A DNA stretch of 64,000 nucleotides from Pseudomonas sp. PA27(2017). Lineage in GTDB: Bacteria > Pseudomonadota > Gammaproteobacteria > Pseudomonadales > Pseudomonadaceae. The position numbers were made by a program, and so were the translations under genes. Numbering within the stretch: position 1 is the first letter of the stretch; each line of letters opens with the position of its first letter. The notes beneath the pieces are model-generated. The model made no database searches. It saw nothing but the letters and a program-made list of their open reading frames with translations, and was not told the DNA's origin. Where the stretch lies: NCBI RefSeq assembly GCF_001945445.1, contig NZ_MSXW01000022.1, positions 240,272-304,271 on the forward strand, written 5' to 3'. Of the stretch, positions 56,746 through 64,000 are shown one piece after another.

Positions 56746-56789
56746 ATACTAGCTTTGTGCCACTCATCGAAACTGACAAAAGCTGACAT
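56746..56789 (-). promoter_or_regulatory. Candidate regulated promoter of the tolC-adhesin operon: TGTCAG direct repeat plus -10
   Basis: On the minus strand TGTCAG (56788-56783), CTTT-type spacer, TGTCAG (56778-56773), then 21 bp and TAGTAT (56751-56746). The 25 bp at 56765-56789 differ from those in front of tpsB at one position only. The layout suits an OmpR-type activator covering the -35 region. Confidence 0.68.
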
Positions 56790-56842
56790 TCCTACCAACG
56801 GGCCGCCTTTTTTTTGGCTTATCGGTTAGCCTTCGCTAGGCT

Positions 56843-56859
56843 TGTCAGGAAATCGTCAC
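56843..56859 (+). promoter_or_regulatory. Degenerate copy of the TGTCAG repeat before the response-regulator gene
   Basis: TGTCAGGAAATCGTCAC keeps one full half-site and a GTCA core 11 bp further, now reading toward the response-regulator gene 55 bp downstream. It could serve autoregulation; the match is weak. Confidence 0.3.
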
Positions 56860-56913
56860 CCGAGGATCGGGCTGGCACGCCCCGTTTTTGTAAATCCGTT
56901 CGAATCGATAGCC

Positions 56914-57597
56914 ATGATCGACCTCATCCTGCTCGAAGACGAACCGGTGCTCGCCGAAGAGCTCGGAGAGTTCCTCGGCGAATGCGGTTACCGCATTACC
57001 ACCACCGACAGCCTCGCGGCCTTCGCCAGCGCCTACGACGATCGTCGTCACCAGCTCGCCGTCATCGATCTCGGCCTGCCGGACGGTGATGGCCTGGACC
57101 TCATCAGCCAACTGCGCGACACCGGCAGCAAATTGGGAATCGTCGCCTTCACGGCTCGTGGCACCACCGAACATCGCGTCATCGGCCTGCGCCAGGGTGC
57201 CGACCACTACCTGCCCAAAGGCTGCGACCTGGTAGAACTGGCCGCGGTACTCGACGCTCTGCGTCGCCGCCTTGGCCTGCAACGCGAAGCCCTGCCCTGG
57301 CGCCTGGACATGGCTCCGCGGGAGCTGCGCGCGCCCAACCAGCAGGGTGTTCGTCTGTCCCATCAGGACGCCCTGGTGTTGCACTGCCTGATGCGCAACG
57401 CAGGCGGAACTGTATCGCGACGCGATATCGTCAAGGCCCTCGACGAGGACTACCTCACCTACGATCAGAGGCGCCTGGACACCCAGATTCGCCGCCTGCG
57501 CCGCAACGTCGAGCAGGCCACCGGCGTGGAGCTGCCGCTTAAGACCCTGCGTAACAATGGGTACTGCTTCTACGAGCGGGTGCAGATCCAGTCCTGA
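56914..57597 (+). CDS. OmpR/PhoB-type response regulator
   Basis: A 227-residue regulator. The receiver domain is canonical: acidic pair Glu8/Asp9, phospho-acceptor Asp52 (AVIDLGLPDGDG), Thr80 and Lys102. The C-terminal winged helix includes VSRRDIVKALDEDYLTYDQR, RRLDTQIRRLRRN and TLRNNGYCF. It is divergent from the tolC-adhesin operon, with a promoter gap of 222 bp that holds the TGTCAG direct repeat. OmpR-type proteins bind direct repeats with 10-11 bp period, so it is the obvious candidate for binding there and at tpsB. The histidine kinase at 58501 is its likely partner, though the genes are not adjacent. Confidence 0.94.
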   Translation: MIDLILLEDEPVLAEELGEFLGECGYRITTTDSLAAFASAYDDRRHQLAVIDLGLPDGDGLDLISQLRDTGSKLGIVAFTARGTTEHRVIGLRQGADHYLPKGCDLVELAAVLDALRRRLGLQREALPWRLDMAPRELRAPNQQGVRLSHQDALVLHCLMRNAGGTVSRRDIVKALDEDYLTYDQRRLDTQIRRLRRNVEQATGVELPLKTLRNNGYCFYERVQIQS

Positions 57598-57614
57598 GCC
57601 GCCATGAGCGTTGG

Positions 57615-58340
57615 TCACCTGCATGCCAGCAGGCTCCCGGTGAACAGGTAGCCTTTATTACGCAATGCCCGGATGGGCGCCTCGCGCCCAGCGAAATCGG
57701 CAATCTTGCGCCGCAGACGGCTGACGATGGCCTCCAGTCGCCGCTCGTCATACGTCATGTAGTTGGCCCCCAGGCACTCGGCCAGCAGTTGCCGGCTTGC
57801 GGTTTGCTGGGGCGCGCGTTCCAGGCACTGCAGTACCCTGCATTCATTTCGGCTCAACGCCAGAGCCCGGCCATCGGGTAAATGCAGACGCTGCGCCTGA
57901 GCATCGATAACCCAGCAATCGCCCGCCGAAGTGTTCTGCATCGACAGGCGCCGCATCAGCGCCTCGATGACACCGAGCAGCTCTTCTTCGGCACACGGAT
58001 GATCCAGACAGTGGTCAGCCCCCAAGGCATAACCGCGCAAACGCTGATCGAGGCGTGTGCGTTCGATCAGCAGAATCAACCCGATATCCGGCCACAGACG
58101 CTGCATGCGTTCGGCCATGGCCAGCTCGCTGGCTCCCGGCTCGCCGACCTCCAGCAACACGATATGCGGCGCGAGCATGACGACGTCCAGATCTTGAAGG
58201 CTGTCGAAGGTCCCGACCTGCAACTCGCCCAGGTGCACCTGCAAACGCAGAATGACGCCTTGCAGGCTGCCCGCCAGGGCCTCGACTGCCAGCAGCCTTG
58301 TCTGCGGCGCTGCAACCTGCACACTCTCGCAACGCTCCAC
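57615..58340 (-). CDS. Atypical OmpR-type response regulator with degenerate receiver
   Basis: A 241-residue protein beginning at a GTG (58340) with a GGGAG site. The C-terminal winged helix closely resembles that of the regulator at 56914 (NYMTYDERRLEAIVSRLRRK, IRALRNKGYLF). The receiver-like half has lost the phosphorylation site: the acidic pair is gone, Glu64 occupies the Asp position (HIVLLEVGEPGASE), and the conserved Lys is His (LDHP). So it probably acts without phosphorylation. It faces the canonical regulator gene, 17 bp apart, and is divergent from the kinase gene. It may share or compete for the same DNA sites. Confidence 0.85.
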   Translation of the reverse strand: MERCESVQVAAPQTRLLAVEALAGSLQGVILRLQVHLGELQVGTFDSLQDLDVVMLAPHIVLLEVGEPGASELAMAERMQRLWPDIGLILLIERTRLDQRLRGYALGADHCLDHPCAEEELLGVIEALMRRLSMQNTSAGDCWVIDAQAQRLHLPDGRALALSRNECRVLQCLERAPQQTASRQLLAECLGANYMTYDERRLEAIVSRLRRKIADFAGREAPIRALRNKGYLFTGSLLACR

Positions 58341-58500
58341 GCGCCTGCACTCCCGGTCTGACCAGGGGTCCCGGCCAATTCGGCGCCACCATACGCGAAG
58401 CTTTCGAAAGTAAACCGAGCGAATCTGAGCGCCAGCGTCGACGCCGCTCGCCAGCCGGTTAGAATCCCCTGCATTGCCTCAAAATTCGCAGACCTGACCG

Positions 58501-60489
58501 ATGATTCGTCCACTCCGTTACCTGATGATGCTGTGCCTCATCTGGCCCTGCCTGGCCTGGGCCGACACCGTGCAACTGGACGCCCGCCCCCAGGGCACCA
58601 ATGGCTTTCTCGAACGGCTGGACGACCCCCAGGGCAACCTGGATGCCAAGGCGGCACTGACCTCCAATGCCTGGAGGCCCGTACCGGGGGCGCTCAACGC
58701 CGGCTTCACCCACGACGTGATCTGGCTGCGACTGCAGGTCAAGGCCGGGCAAGCGACACCCCCCGCCTGGGTGCTCAAACTCAGCAATGCGCTGCTTGAT
58801 GACGTGCAGCTCTACAGCCTCAAGCACGATGGCGACCTCGAGCGCCTGCGCAGTGGTGAAGAGCTCGAGCGCACGCAATGGCCGATGAATTACCGCGCGC
58901 CGACGTTCCCGCTGACACTGGAAACCGAACAGACGCAGGTACTGCTTTTACGCCTCACCACCAAGAACGCCATGTCGGTCAGCGTCAGCCTGCTGCCCGA
59001 AACGATCTTCGGCGAGCGAACCCGCGTCGAATACCTGGCCTATGGTCTTTATTTCGGCGTTTACCTGGCCCTGATCATCTTCCACATGCTGTTCTGGCGC
59101 ATGACCGCGGCCCCAGAAAGCGGCTGGTACCTGTTGTTCGTCAGTTGCTGTCTGCTCATCGAAAGCCTCAGCAGCGGGCTGGTACAGCAACTGACCGGTA
59201 TGCCCGTTTCGCTCAGCGACCGCCTGCTGGGATGTGGCCTGGCAGCGGGCCTACCGATCGGGCTGATCTTTGCCATGCGGCAGTTGCAGGTCACCGGCTT
59301 CGGCAATTTCCCCAAAGTGCTGAAAGGAATCAGTGTGCTGATCGCCGGGCTTGGCGCGAGCGCGATCCTGGCGGGTCACTACCAATTTGGCGCGCCACTG
59401 GTACAAACCACCTCGCTGCTGACCATCGTCATTCTGGTGACCATGGCCACGGTGCTGCTGTTCAGAGGGCATCGCCCTGCGCGCTTCTTCCTCTTGGTGT
59501 TCGGCGTCTATTACGCCGGGGTCCTCATGGCCTTCCTGCGCAACCTCGGGCTGGTACCGGCTTCGTTCGTCACCGATAACTCGTTGGCTATCGGCACTCT
59601 GTTGCACATGGTGCTGATGAGCATGCGCATCATCCATCACTACCGGCAGCTGGAAGAGGAAAAGCGCCTGGCCCAGGCGGATTTCAAGGAGCTGCTGCAA
59701 AGCCACAACGTCCGCCTGGAGCAGCAGATCACCGAACGCACCCTGGAGCTGCGCGAAGAGATCAGCCAGCGCACCCTGCTCGAGGCGGAGCTGCGCGAGG
59801 CGCTCCTGCAGGAGCAACGCATGCGAGAGGAGCAACGCGAGTTCGTGGCCATGGTGTCCCATGAGTTTCGTACACCGCTGGCCATCATTGGCACCTCGGC
59901 GCAACAGATCGCCCGCAACCTGTCGGCATCACCGGAGCGCAACGAGCAGCGCTGCCAGAACATTCGCGACGCCTCTACACGCTTGCTCTCGCTGGTGGAT
60001 GACTATCTGAATAACGACCGCGTGGAGGGCACTGCCGCTATCGCACGGCGTGCCGAGCACGCTCTGGAACCGCTGCTCGAGCGTATCACCAGCGATTTGC
60101 CGAGCGAGCGCTTCAGCGTCAGCAACCTCAGCCGTGTACAAACGCTGCGCTGTGACGACGGCCTGCTGAAAATCGCCGTACGCAACCTGCTGGCCAACGC
60201 CGACCGCCATGCGCCGGAAGGCTCCACCGTGCAGCTGATACTCGATGACAACGCGGGTTTTCTCGATATTCAGGTCGTCAACGAGGGGCCGGCGATTCCT
60301 GCCGACCAGGCCGAGCAGCTATTCCAGAAATACTTTCGTGGCAGCCAGGCGCAACAGCATCCAGGTGCCGGCCTGGGCCTGCACTTGGTCAAGCGTATTG
60401 CCGAACTGCACGACGGCGAGATCTGCCTGGAAAGTCGCGGTGAAAGCGCCCCAATCCGCTTCCGCCTGAGTCTGCCCGTGGCAGCCTGA
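58501..60489 (+). CDS. 7TMR-DISM-type sensor histidine kinase
   Basis: A 662-residue kinase. A signal peptide (ends AWA) leads to a periplasmic DISMED2-like domain (about 22-165, with HDVIWLRLQVKA and NALLDDVQLYSL). Seven membrane spans follow between about 175 and 385, then a coiled coil (EEEKRLAQADFKELLQSHNV). The HisKA domain has phospho-acceptor His454 in MVSHEFRTPL. The ATPase domain has the N box NLLANADRHAPEG and GAGLGLHLVKRI. It has no receiver domain. DISMED2 domains are thought to bind small carbohydrates or similar ligands. Its likely partner is the regulator at 56914. Confidence 0.93.
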   Translation: MIRPLRYLMMLCLIWPCLAWADTVQLDARPQGTNGFLERLDDPQGNLDAKAALTSNAWRPVPGALNAGFTHDVIWLRLQVKAGQATPPAWVLKLSNALLDDVQLYSLKHDGDLERLRSGEELERTQWPMNYRAPTFPLTLETEQTQVLLLRLTTKNAMSVSVSLLPETIFGERTRVEYLAYGLYFGVYLALIIFHMLFWRMTAAPESGWYLLFVSCCLLIESLSSGLVQQLTGMPVSLSDRLLGCGLAAGLPIGLIFAMRQLQVTGFGNFPKVLKGISVLIAGLGASAILAGHYQFGAPLVQTTSLLTIVILVTMATVLLFRGHRPARFFLLVFGVYYAGVLMAFLRNLGLVPASFVTDNSLAIGTLLHMVLMSMRIIHHYRQLEEEKRLAQADFKELLQSHNVRLEQQITERTLELREEISQRTLLEAELREALLQEQRMREEQREFVAMVSHEFRTPLAIIGTSAQQIARNLSASPERNEQRCQNIRDASTRLLSLVDDYLNNDRVEGTAAIARRAEHALEPLLERITSDLPSERFSVSNLSRVQTLRCDDGLLKIAVRNLLANADRHAPEGSTVQLILDDNAGFLDIQVVNEGPAIPADQAEQLFQKYFRGSQAQQHPGAGLGLHLVKRIAELHDGEICLESRGESAPIRFRLSLPVAA

Positions 60490-60496
60490 TCGTCGC

Positions 60497-62119
60497 CTAG
60501 CGCTGCAAGCGCGCCGCCAGCGTCGACAGGTCGCCGGACAGCCCCTGCATGGCACGGCTCGCCGATTCGCTGCGCTGCAGGTCGGCTTCGTTGCTCTGGG
60601 CGATGGAGACGATTTCAGCCAGGTTGCGGGCAATATCTTCGGCCACCGAGGTCTGTTCTTCCGCTGCAGTGGCGATCTGCCGGTTCATGTCGCGGATGGC
60701 TTCCACAGCCTGGGTGATGCTGTGCAGGCGCTCACCCGCCACGCCGACCTGCGCCCTTCCGGCCGCACTCTGCTGGGCCCCGGCAGCGATCGCGACGCTG
60801 GCTTCCCTGGAGGCGCCCTGCACGTTGGCGATCAACTGGTGAATCTCGCTGATCGAGCTGGCGGTGCGTGACGACAGGTTGCGCACCTCATCGGCCACCA
60901 CCGCGAAGCCTCGGCCCGCCTCGCCGGCGCGCGCGGCCTCGATGGCCGCGTTGAGGGCCAGCAGGTTGGTCTGGTCGGCGATACCGCGGATCACTTCCAG
61001 TACGCCGCCGATACGCTCGCTGTCGCTGTCGAGCCGGGCGATCACCTCGGCGGTGCGGGTGATTTCCCCATGCAGTTTCTCGATGGTGGCAATGGTGCTG
61101 GCCATGGTGGTTTCACCGTCCTGAGCTGCCTGATCGGCCTCGTCGGCGGCCCGCGCCGCGCTGGCCGAATGGCGCGCCACTTCTTCGGCGGTGGCGCTCA
61201 TCTCGTGCATCGCCGTAGCGACCTGATCGGTGCGGGAGAACTGGTCACGAATACCCTGGCCGATATGCCCGGCTACGCTGCTCAGCTCTTGGGTGGCGGC
61301 ATCCAGTTCACTGGTGCCGCGACGTAACTGCTGCGACAGCGCCTGCATGAATTCGCGCAGGCGATTGGCAGCCTGGGCCAGCTGACCGACTTCATCTTCA
61401 CGGCCCTCACTCAGGCGCTCACCGAATTGCCCACGGCTGAGCAGCTCGAGCTGCCCGGCAGCCTGCAACAACGGTGTGGTAATGCGCCGGTTGACCAGCC
61501 AGGCGCTGAACAGCGCCAGCAGCACGCCGATCGCGAGCATCGCCAGGCTGCCGAACAACACGCTGCGCTGGGCGATCTCGCTCAACTGGCTGGCGCTGGC
61601 CTGACTAAGCGTGTGCAGTTCGTCGACCAGTAAAGACAGCTGCTCGGTGGTGGCTCGGTCAATGCCCTTCACCGCCGCATCACCGGCCTGGGCAGAAAAG
61701 CCTGCCGCGGCAAAGGCCTGGTAACCACGGCGATAGGCCTGGCCCATCTCGGCGTGGGCGGCGCGCAGCGCGCTCAACCGCTGGCGCAGATCGGCACGCC
61801 CTGCCGTATCGATCAGTTGGCCGATCTGCGTCTGCACGCGCTTCTCTTCATCCTGGAACTGCTGCCAGTAGCGATTGCGCTGCGCTTCATCGCCACCGCG
61901 CAGGAGTACGTTCTTCCATTCCTGCACCTGGATCTTGAACGCCAGGTTGGCACCATCCACTTGCCGCGCCTCTTCCAGCGGGCCGCTGAGCAGCGCCTCG
62001 TAGCCATCCAACTGGCGCGACAACAGCGCGAAACCAGCCAACGCAATTAGCAACATCAACACCAGGCCACCGCCAATCAGCAATACCAATTGGGCACGCA
62101 GCGAACGACCAAAGCTCAT
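60497..62119 (-). CDS. Methyl-accepting chemotaxis protein with four-helix-bundle-like sensor
   Basis: A 540-residue chemoreceptor. TM1 is near residues 10-33 ([20 protein letters not shown]). A 160-residue helical periplasmic domain follows ([20 protein letters not shown] resembles 4HB/DAHL-type sensors). TM2 lies near 190-210 ([20 protein letters not shown]). HAMP and the signalling domain follow ([20 protein letters not shown]). The ligand is unknown. It is convergent with the histidine-kinase gene with only 7 bp between stops. No function link with the adhesin island is evident. Confidence 0.94.
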   Translation of the reverse strand: MSFGRSLRAQLVLLIGGGLVLMLLIALAGFALLSRQLDGYEALLSGPLEEARQVDGANLAFKIQVQEWKNVLLRGGDEAQRNRYWQQFQDEEKRVQTQIGQLIDTAGRADLRQRLSALRAAHAEMGQAYRRGYQAFAAAGFSAQAGDAAVKGIDRATTEQLSLLVDELHTLSQASASQLSEIAQRSVLFGSLAMLAIGVLLALFSAWLVNRRITTPLLQAAGQLELLSRGQFGERLSEGREDEVGQLAQAANRLREFMQALSQQLRRGTSELDAATQELSSVAGHIGQGIRDQFSRTDQVATAMHEMSATAEEVARHSASAARAADEADQAAQDGETTMASTIATIEKLHGEITRTAEVIARLDSDSERIGGVLEVIRGIADQTNLLALNAAIEAARAGEAGRGFAVVADEVRNLSSRTASSISEIHQLIANVQGASREASVAIAAGAQQSAAGRAQVGVAGERLHSITQAVEAIRDMNRQIATAAEEQTSVAEDIARNLAEIVSIAQSNEADLQRSESASRAMQGLSGDLSTLAARLQR

Positions 62120-62220
62120 GGAAATCTCGAACGGGAGGAAGGTGCGACGAGCTTATGAATGTTGCATGACAAATATATTGCAGCGAGATAACCAGCCGTC
62201 CGACCGGTAGATGCAGCCTT

Positions 62221-62379
62221 AGGGTCTGTACGAAAAGTCTCCGAGCGAAGGTCAGGCGAGGCAAAAATCGGTGAGGCCGCGGAGTTTACGGGCTATAAAT
62301 GAGCAGGCCGACTGGGCTGGCACTCCAGTCGATTTTTAACGAAGCATCACCGAGCGCAGGTACTTTTCGTACTGAGCCT
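62221..62379. mobile_element. MITE-like inverted-repeat element, copy 2
   Basis: The ends pair as AGGGTCTGTACGAAAAGT on the left and ACTTTTCGTACTGAGCCT on the right, 16 of 18 matching. The core 62278-62341 is the same 64-bp sequence as in copy 1 with seven mismatches. The right end reaches into the stop codon of the DUF4124 gene. The outer ends differ from those of copy 1, which suggests two subfamilies. Confidence 0.68.
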
Positions 62380-62926
62380 AGGGCTTTCTGGCCCGCTGCC
62401 TGGCCTGGCCTTCGGCCTCCTCCATCGCCGCCGCCATCAGCCCGGAACACACCAGCACACCGGCGCCCTTCGACAGGCATTCGTAGCGCTGCTGATCCTC
62501 GCCGGAACTGGTGACGCAGTCCTGCAGGCTGATCCGCTGCTCCACACCGGCCAGGTTCTTTTGCGCCTGGGCGTATTCAGCTGCGGTGATGCGCCCGGCG
62601 CTTTTGCGCGCCTCGGCGATCTCGCGCAGATTCTTGAGGTCGGTGACCGTCCAGCGCATCGCGCTCTGGCACATTTCGCGTCTGGACGCTTTGGCTGGCG
62701 CAGGCTCAGCCGCTGCGCCCTGGGCGGGCGTTTCAGGTGCTGGCGCGCGCGTTTCACCGGCGTAGCCCGGCTTGATCGTCACCGCTTCGGCCTGTTGGGC
62801 CGCCGGTGGCTGGCTGCCGAAATGCTTCCGGCCGGTCTCGTCCACCCAGGTGTACACCTGGCTCAGGGCCTGGGCAGACAGGCTGCAGAGCACGAGCATC
62901 GCGAGCATCTGGCGAGCGGGCATCAT
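62378..62926 (-). CDS. DUF4124-domain envelope protein
   Basis: A 182-residue exported protein. The signal peptide (ARQMLAMLVLCSLSAQALS) is followed by the DUF4124 core QVYTWVDETGRKHFGSQPPA. Then come a Pro/Ala-rich linker and a C-terminal part with four cysteines (REMCQSAMRW, SLQDCVTSSG, YECLSKGAGVLVCSG). DUF4124 proteins are common in Pseudomonas, and their function is not known. The gene is divergent from the small cytoplasmic protein at 63125. Its TAG stop lies inside the terminal repeat of the element, so the C-terminus may have been altered by insertion. Confidence 0.88.
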   Translation of the reverse strand: MMPARQMLAMLVLCSLSAQALSQVYTWVDETGRKHFGSQPPAAQQAEAVTIKPGYAGETRAPAPETPAQGAAAEPAPAKASRREMCQSAMRWTVTDLKNLREIAEARKSAGRITAAEYAQAQKNLAGVEQRISLQDCVTSSGEDQQRYECLSKGAGVLVCSGLMAAAMEEAEGQARQRARKP

Positions 62927-63124
62927 CGATAAGTCCCTTGCGGAGCGCGGGCTGCGCTGCGGGCAATCTAGAACCAGGCGACGGCTTTGCCAAGGGGCGG
63001 CGGCAATGCCTGCGTGCTATTTGCGAACCGCACCATAGTGGCGTTCATAAAGTTGCGCAACGGAGCGGGCAAGACTGCATACAATGCGCATCCGCTCTCA
63101 GCTCCACACGAGGACTTCGCCACC

Positions 63125-63616
63125 ATGGCCTCCCCCGACAAGCAGAAAAAACGCGCCCAGCGGGCCAAGACCAAGGCCAAGCAGAACCGTATGGACAAGC
63201 CGAAAACCAATGTCGTGCACCCGGTGCTGGCCAACCCGCTGATCGACGAGCCTTTCGATGACGTGGAGATCGACCTGAGCACCTTCGACTTCAAGGACAT
63301 CGAGGAAAACGGCTTCGACCCGGCGCACTTCGATGATCTGTTCCAGGCGATGCACAAGGCCGAGGCCGTCAGCCTGCTCGCACTGTGCGTGGTTTTCCTG
63401 CAGTACCCGGTGCTGGAGCTGGTGGTCGCCGAGGAAGACCCGGAAGCGGCGACCGACTTCATGATGGGTCTCTTGATCGTCTATCGCAGCCTGTTCCACA
63501 ACGAAGACGAAGACGCCGCCGTGCAGTGGATCGGCAGCGAGACCTTCCAGGCGGCCTACAACGAGGCGTCGGAGATTCTGCAGAAGAAGAATGCCCGCGG
63601 CGGTGTGCGCGTCTGA
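63125..63616 (+). CDS. Conserved-looking hypothetical protein, Lys-rich N-terminus
   Basis: A 163-residue protein of unknown function. Residues 1-30 are very basic (PDKQKKRAQRAKTKAKQNRM). An acidic segment follows (DEPFDDVEIDLSTFDFKDIE), and the rest is predicted helical (EAVSLLALCVVFLQYPVLEL). Codon use matches the neighbours, so it is very likely a real gene. The ATG at 63125 follows GAGGACTTCGCC, a modest ribosome site. I recognise no domain. It stands alone between the divergent DUF4124 gene and the REP array. Confidence 0.85.
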   Translation: MASPDKQKKRAQRAKTKAKQNRMDKPKTNVVHPVLANPLIDEPFDDVEIDLSTFDFKDIEENGFDPAHFDDLFQAMHKAEAVSLLALCVVFLQYPVLELVVAEEDPEAATDFMMGLLIVYRSLFHNEDEDAAVQWIGSETFQAAYNEASEILQKKNARGGVRV

Positions 63617-63632
63617 TCCTATCAGGGCGCGC

Positions 63633-63856
63633 CGCGGCGAATGGTCTGTACGACGCAGGCCTTGCAGCAAGGCCGCAATCGCTTCGCGCCGGGTCGGCGC
63701 TCCTACACGGGCAGTGGATTGCCTGCAATTATTGTAGGAGCCGCGACCCGCGGCGAATCGTCTGTACGACGCCAGTCCTGCAGCAAGGCCGCCATCGCTT
63801 CGCGCCGGTTCGGCGCTCCTACACGGACAGTGGGTTGCCTGCGATTATTGTAGGAG
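63633..63856. repeat. Two tandem 116-bp REP/BIME units
   Basis: The unit starting CGCGGCGAAT at 63633 repeats at 63749 with few changes; TGTAGGAG ends both copies exactly 116 bp apart. Each unit holds two inverted REP heads: TCGCGCCGGGTCGGCGCTCC with TACAC on one strand, and TGTAGGAGCCGCGACCCGCG on the other. A third REP is broken after TGTAGGAG at 63856. Confidence 0.85.
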
Positions 63857-63859
63857 ATT

Positions 63860-64000
63860 CTATGTCAAGGATCCCCCTTTTTCGGGGTTGTAATCGACCT
63901 GCTTCTGCATCAGCGCAAAGGCGATACGAGCGAGTTTACGGGCCAGGATGGTCAGGGCTTCTGTTCGCTTGAGCCCACGCTTGAGGTAGCCCTGATAGAT
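63860..64000 (-). mobile_element. 3' end of an IS110-family transposase gene (partial)
   Basis: The minus strand encodes 46 residues to a TAG at 63862: YLKRGLKRTEALTILARKLA, then RIAFALMQKQVDYNPEKGG and SLT. This matches the C-terminal tail of IS110/IS116/IS902 transposases. The start and catalytic domains lie beyond the window. The stop is only three bases from the point where the REP sequence breaks, so the element border is probably near 63857. Confidence 0.82.

Noticed and set aside
1..64000. tRNA, rRNA, riboswitch or CRISPR loci
   Set aside because: No cloverleaf, rRNA-like segment, classic riboswitch or spaced direct-repeat array was recognised by eye. A covariance-model scan was not possible and could still find small RNAs.

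Overview
The window looks like a chromosomal segment of a Pseudomonas species. Signs are high-GC coding DNA, Pseudomonas-type REP palindromes with GTAGGAG/GTGGGAG heads, FecI/FecR iron signalling, three chemoreceptors, and typical Pseudomonas transporter and regulator families. No rRNA, tRNA or CRISPR array was seen. All calls come from reading the sequence; no database search was run.

Layout. (1) 1-6210: a MocR-type PLP regulator cut by the left edge, then an iron cell-surface-signalling unit (ECF sigma factor, anti-sigma factor, TonB receptor with an STN domain). A small inverted-repeat element sits between anti-sigma and receptor genes. A LysE-type exporter follows. (2) 6253-9764: a chemoreceptor with an HBM-like sensor and an MFS drug exporter. 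(3) 9795-24493: a catabolic island. Nine genes on the minus strand (20161 to 10885) are tightly packed: ThDP decarboxylase, aldehyde dehydrogenase, SDR lacking the catalytic Tyr/Lys, seven-Asp-box propeller, one-domain extradiol dioxygenase, DUF1185 protein, C-C hydrolase, FAD aromatic hydroxylase and hydratase. They are flanked by an AraC regulator, a divergent IclR regulator, an outer-membrane porin and an APC permease. This reads as a meta-cleavage pathway for an aromatic or heteroaromatic substrate that I cannot name. (4) 24494-28301: a solitary polyamine-type binding protein and a large double-Cache-like chemoreceptor, preceded by a 19-bp inverted-repeat pair.

(5) 28397-60489: an adhesin-secretion island. 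From right to left it holds a TolC-type outer-membrane protein, a 5183-residue adhesin with 39 Calx-beta repeats and a C-terminal RTX block, an ABC exporter with degenerate ATPase motifs, an HlyD-type adaptor, and then a two-partner-secretion pair (TpsB transporter and 2036-residue TpsA). A canonical OmpR-type response regulator, an atypical response regulator with a degenerate receiver, and a 7TMR-DISM-like histidine kinase lie at the tolC end. A nearly identical 25-bp sequence containing a TGTCAG direct repeat lies upstream of both tolC and tpsB, each 21-22 bp from a plausible -10 box. This suggests one regulator drives both secretion systems. (6) 60497-64000: a third chemoreceptor, a second copy of the inverted-repeat element, a DUF4124 protein, a small unknown protein, two tandem 116-bp REP units, and the 3' end of an IS110-family transposase that appears to have landed inside a third REP.

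The most interesting parts are the adhesin island (shared operator, degenerate ABC ATPase, giant adhesin without a recognisable LapA-type retention module) and the unusual catabolic operon.
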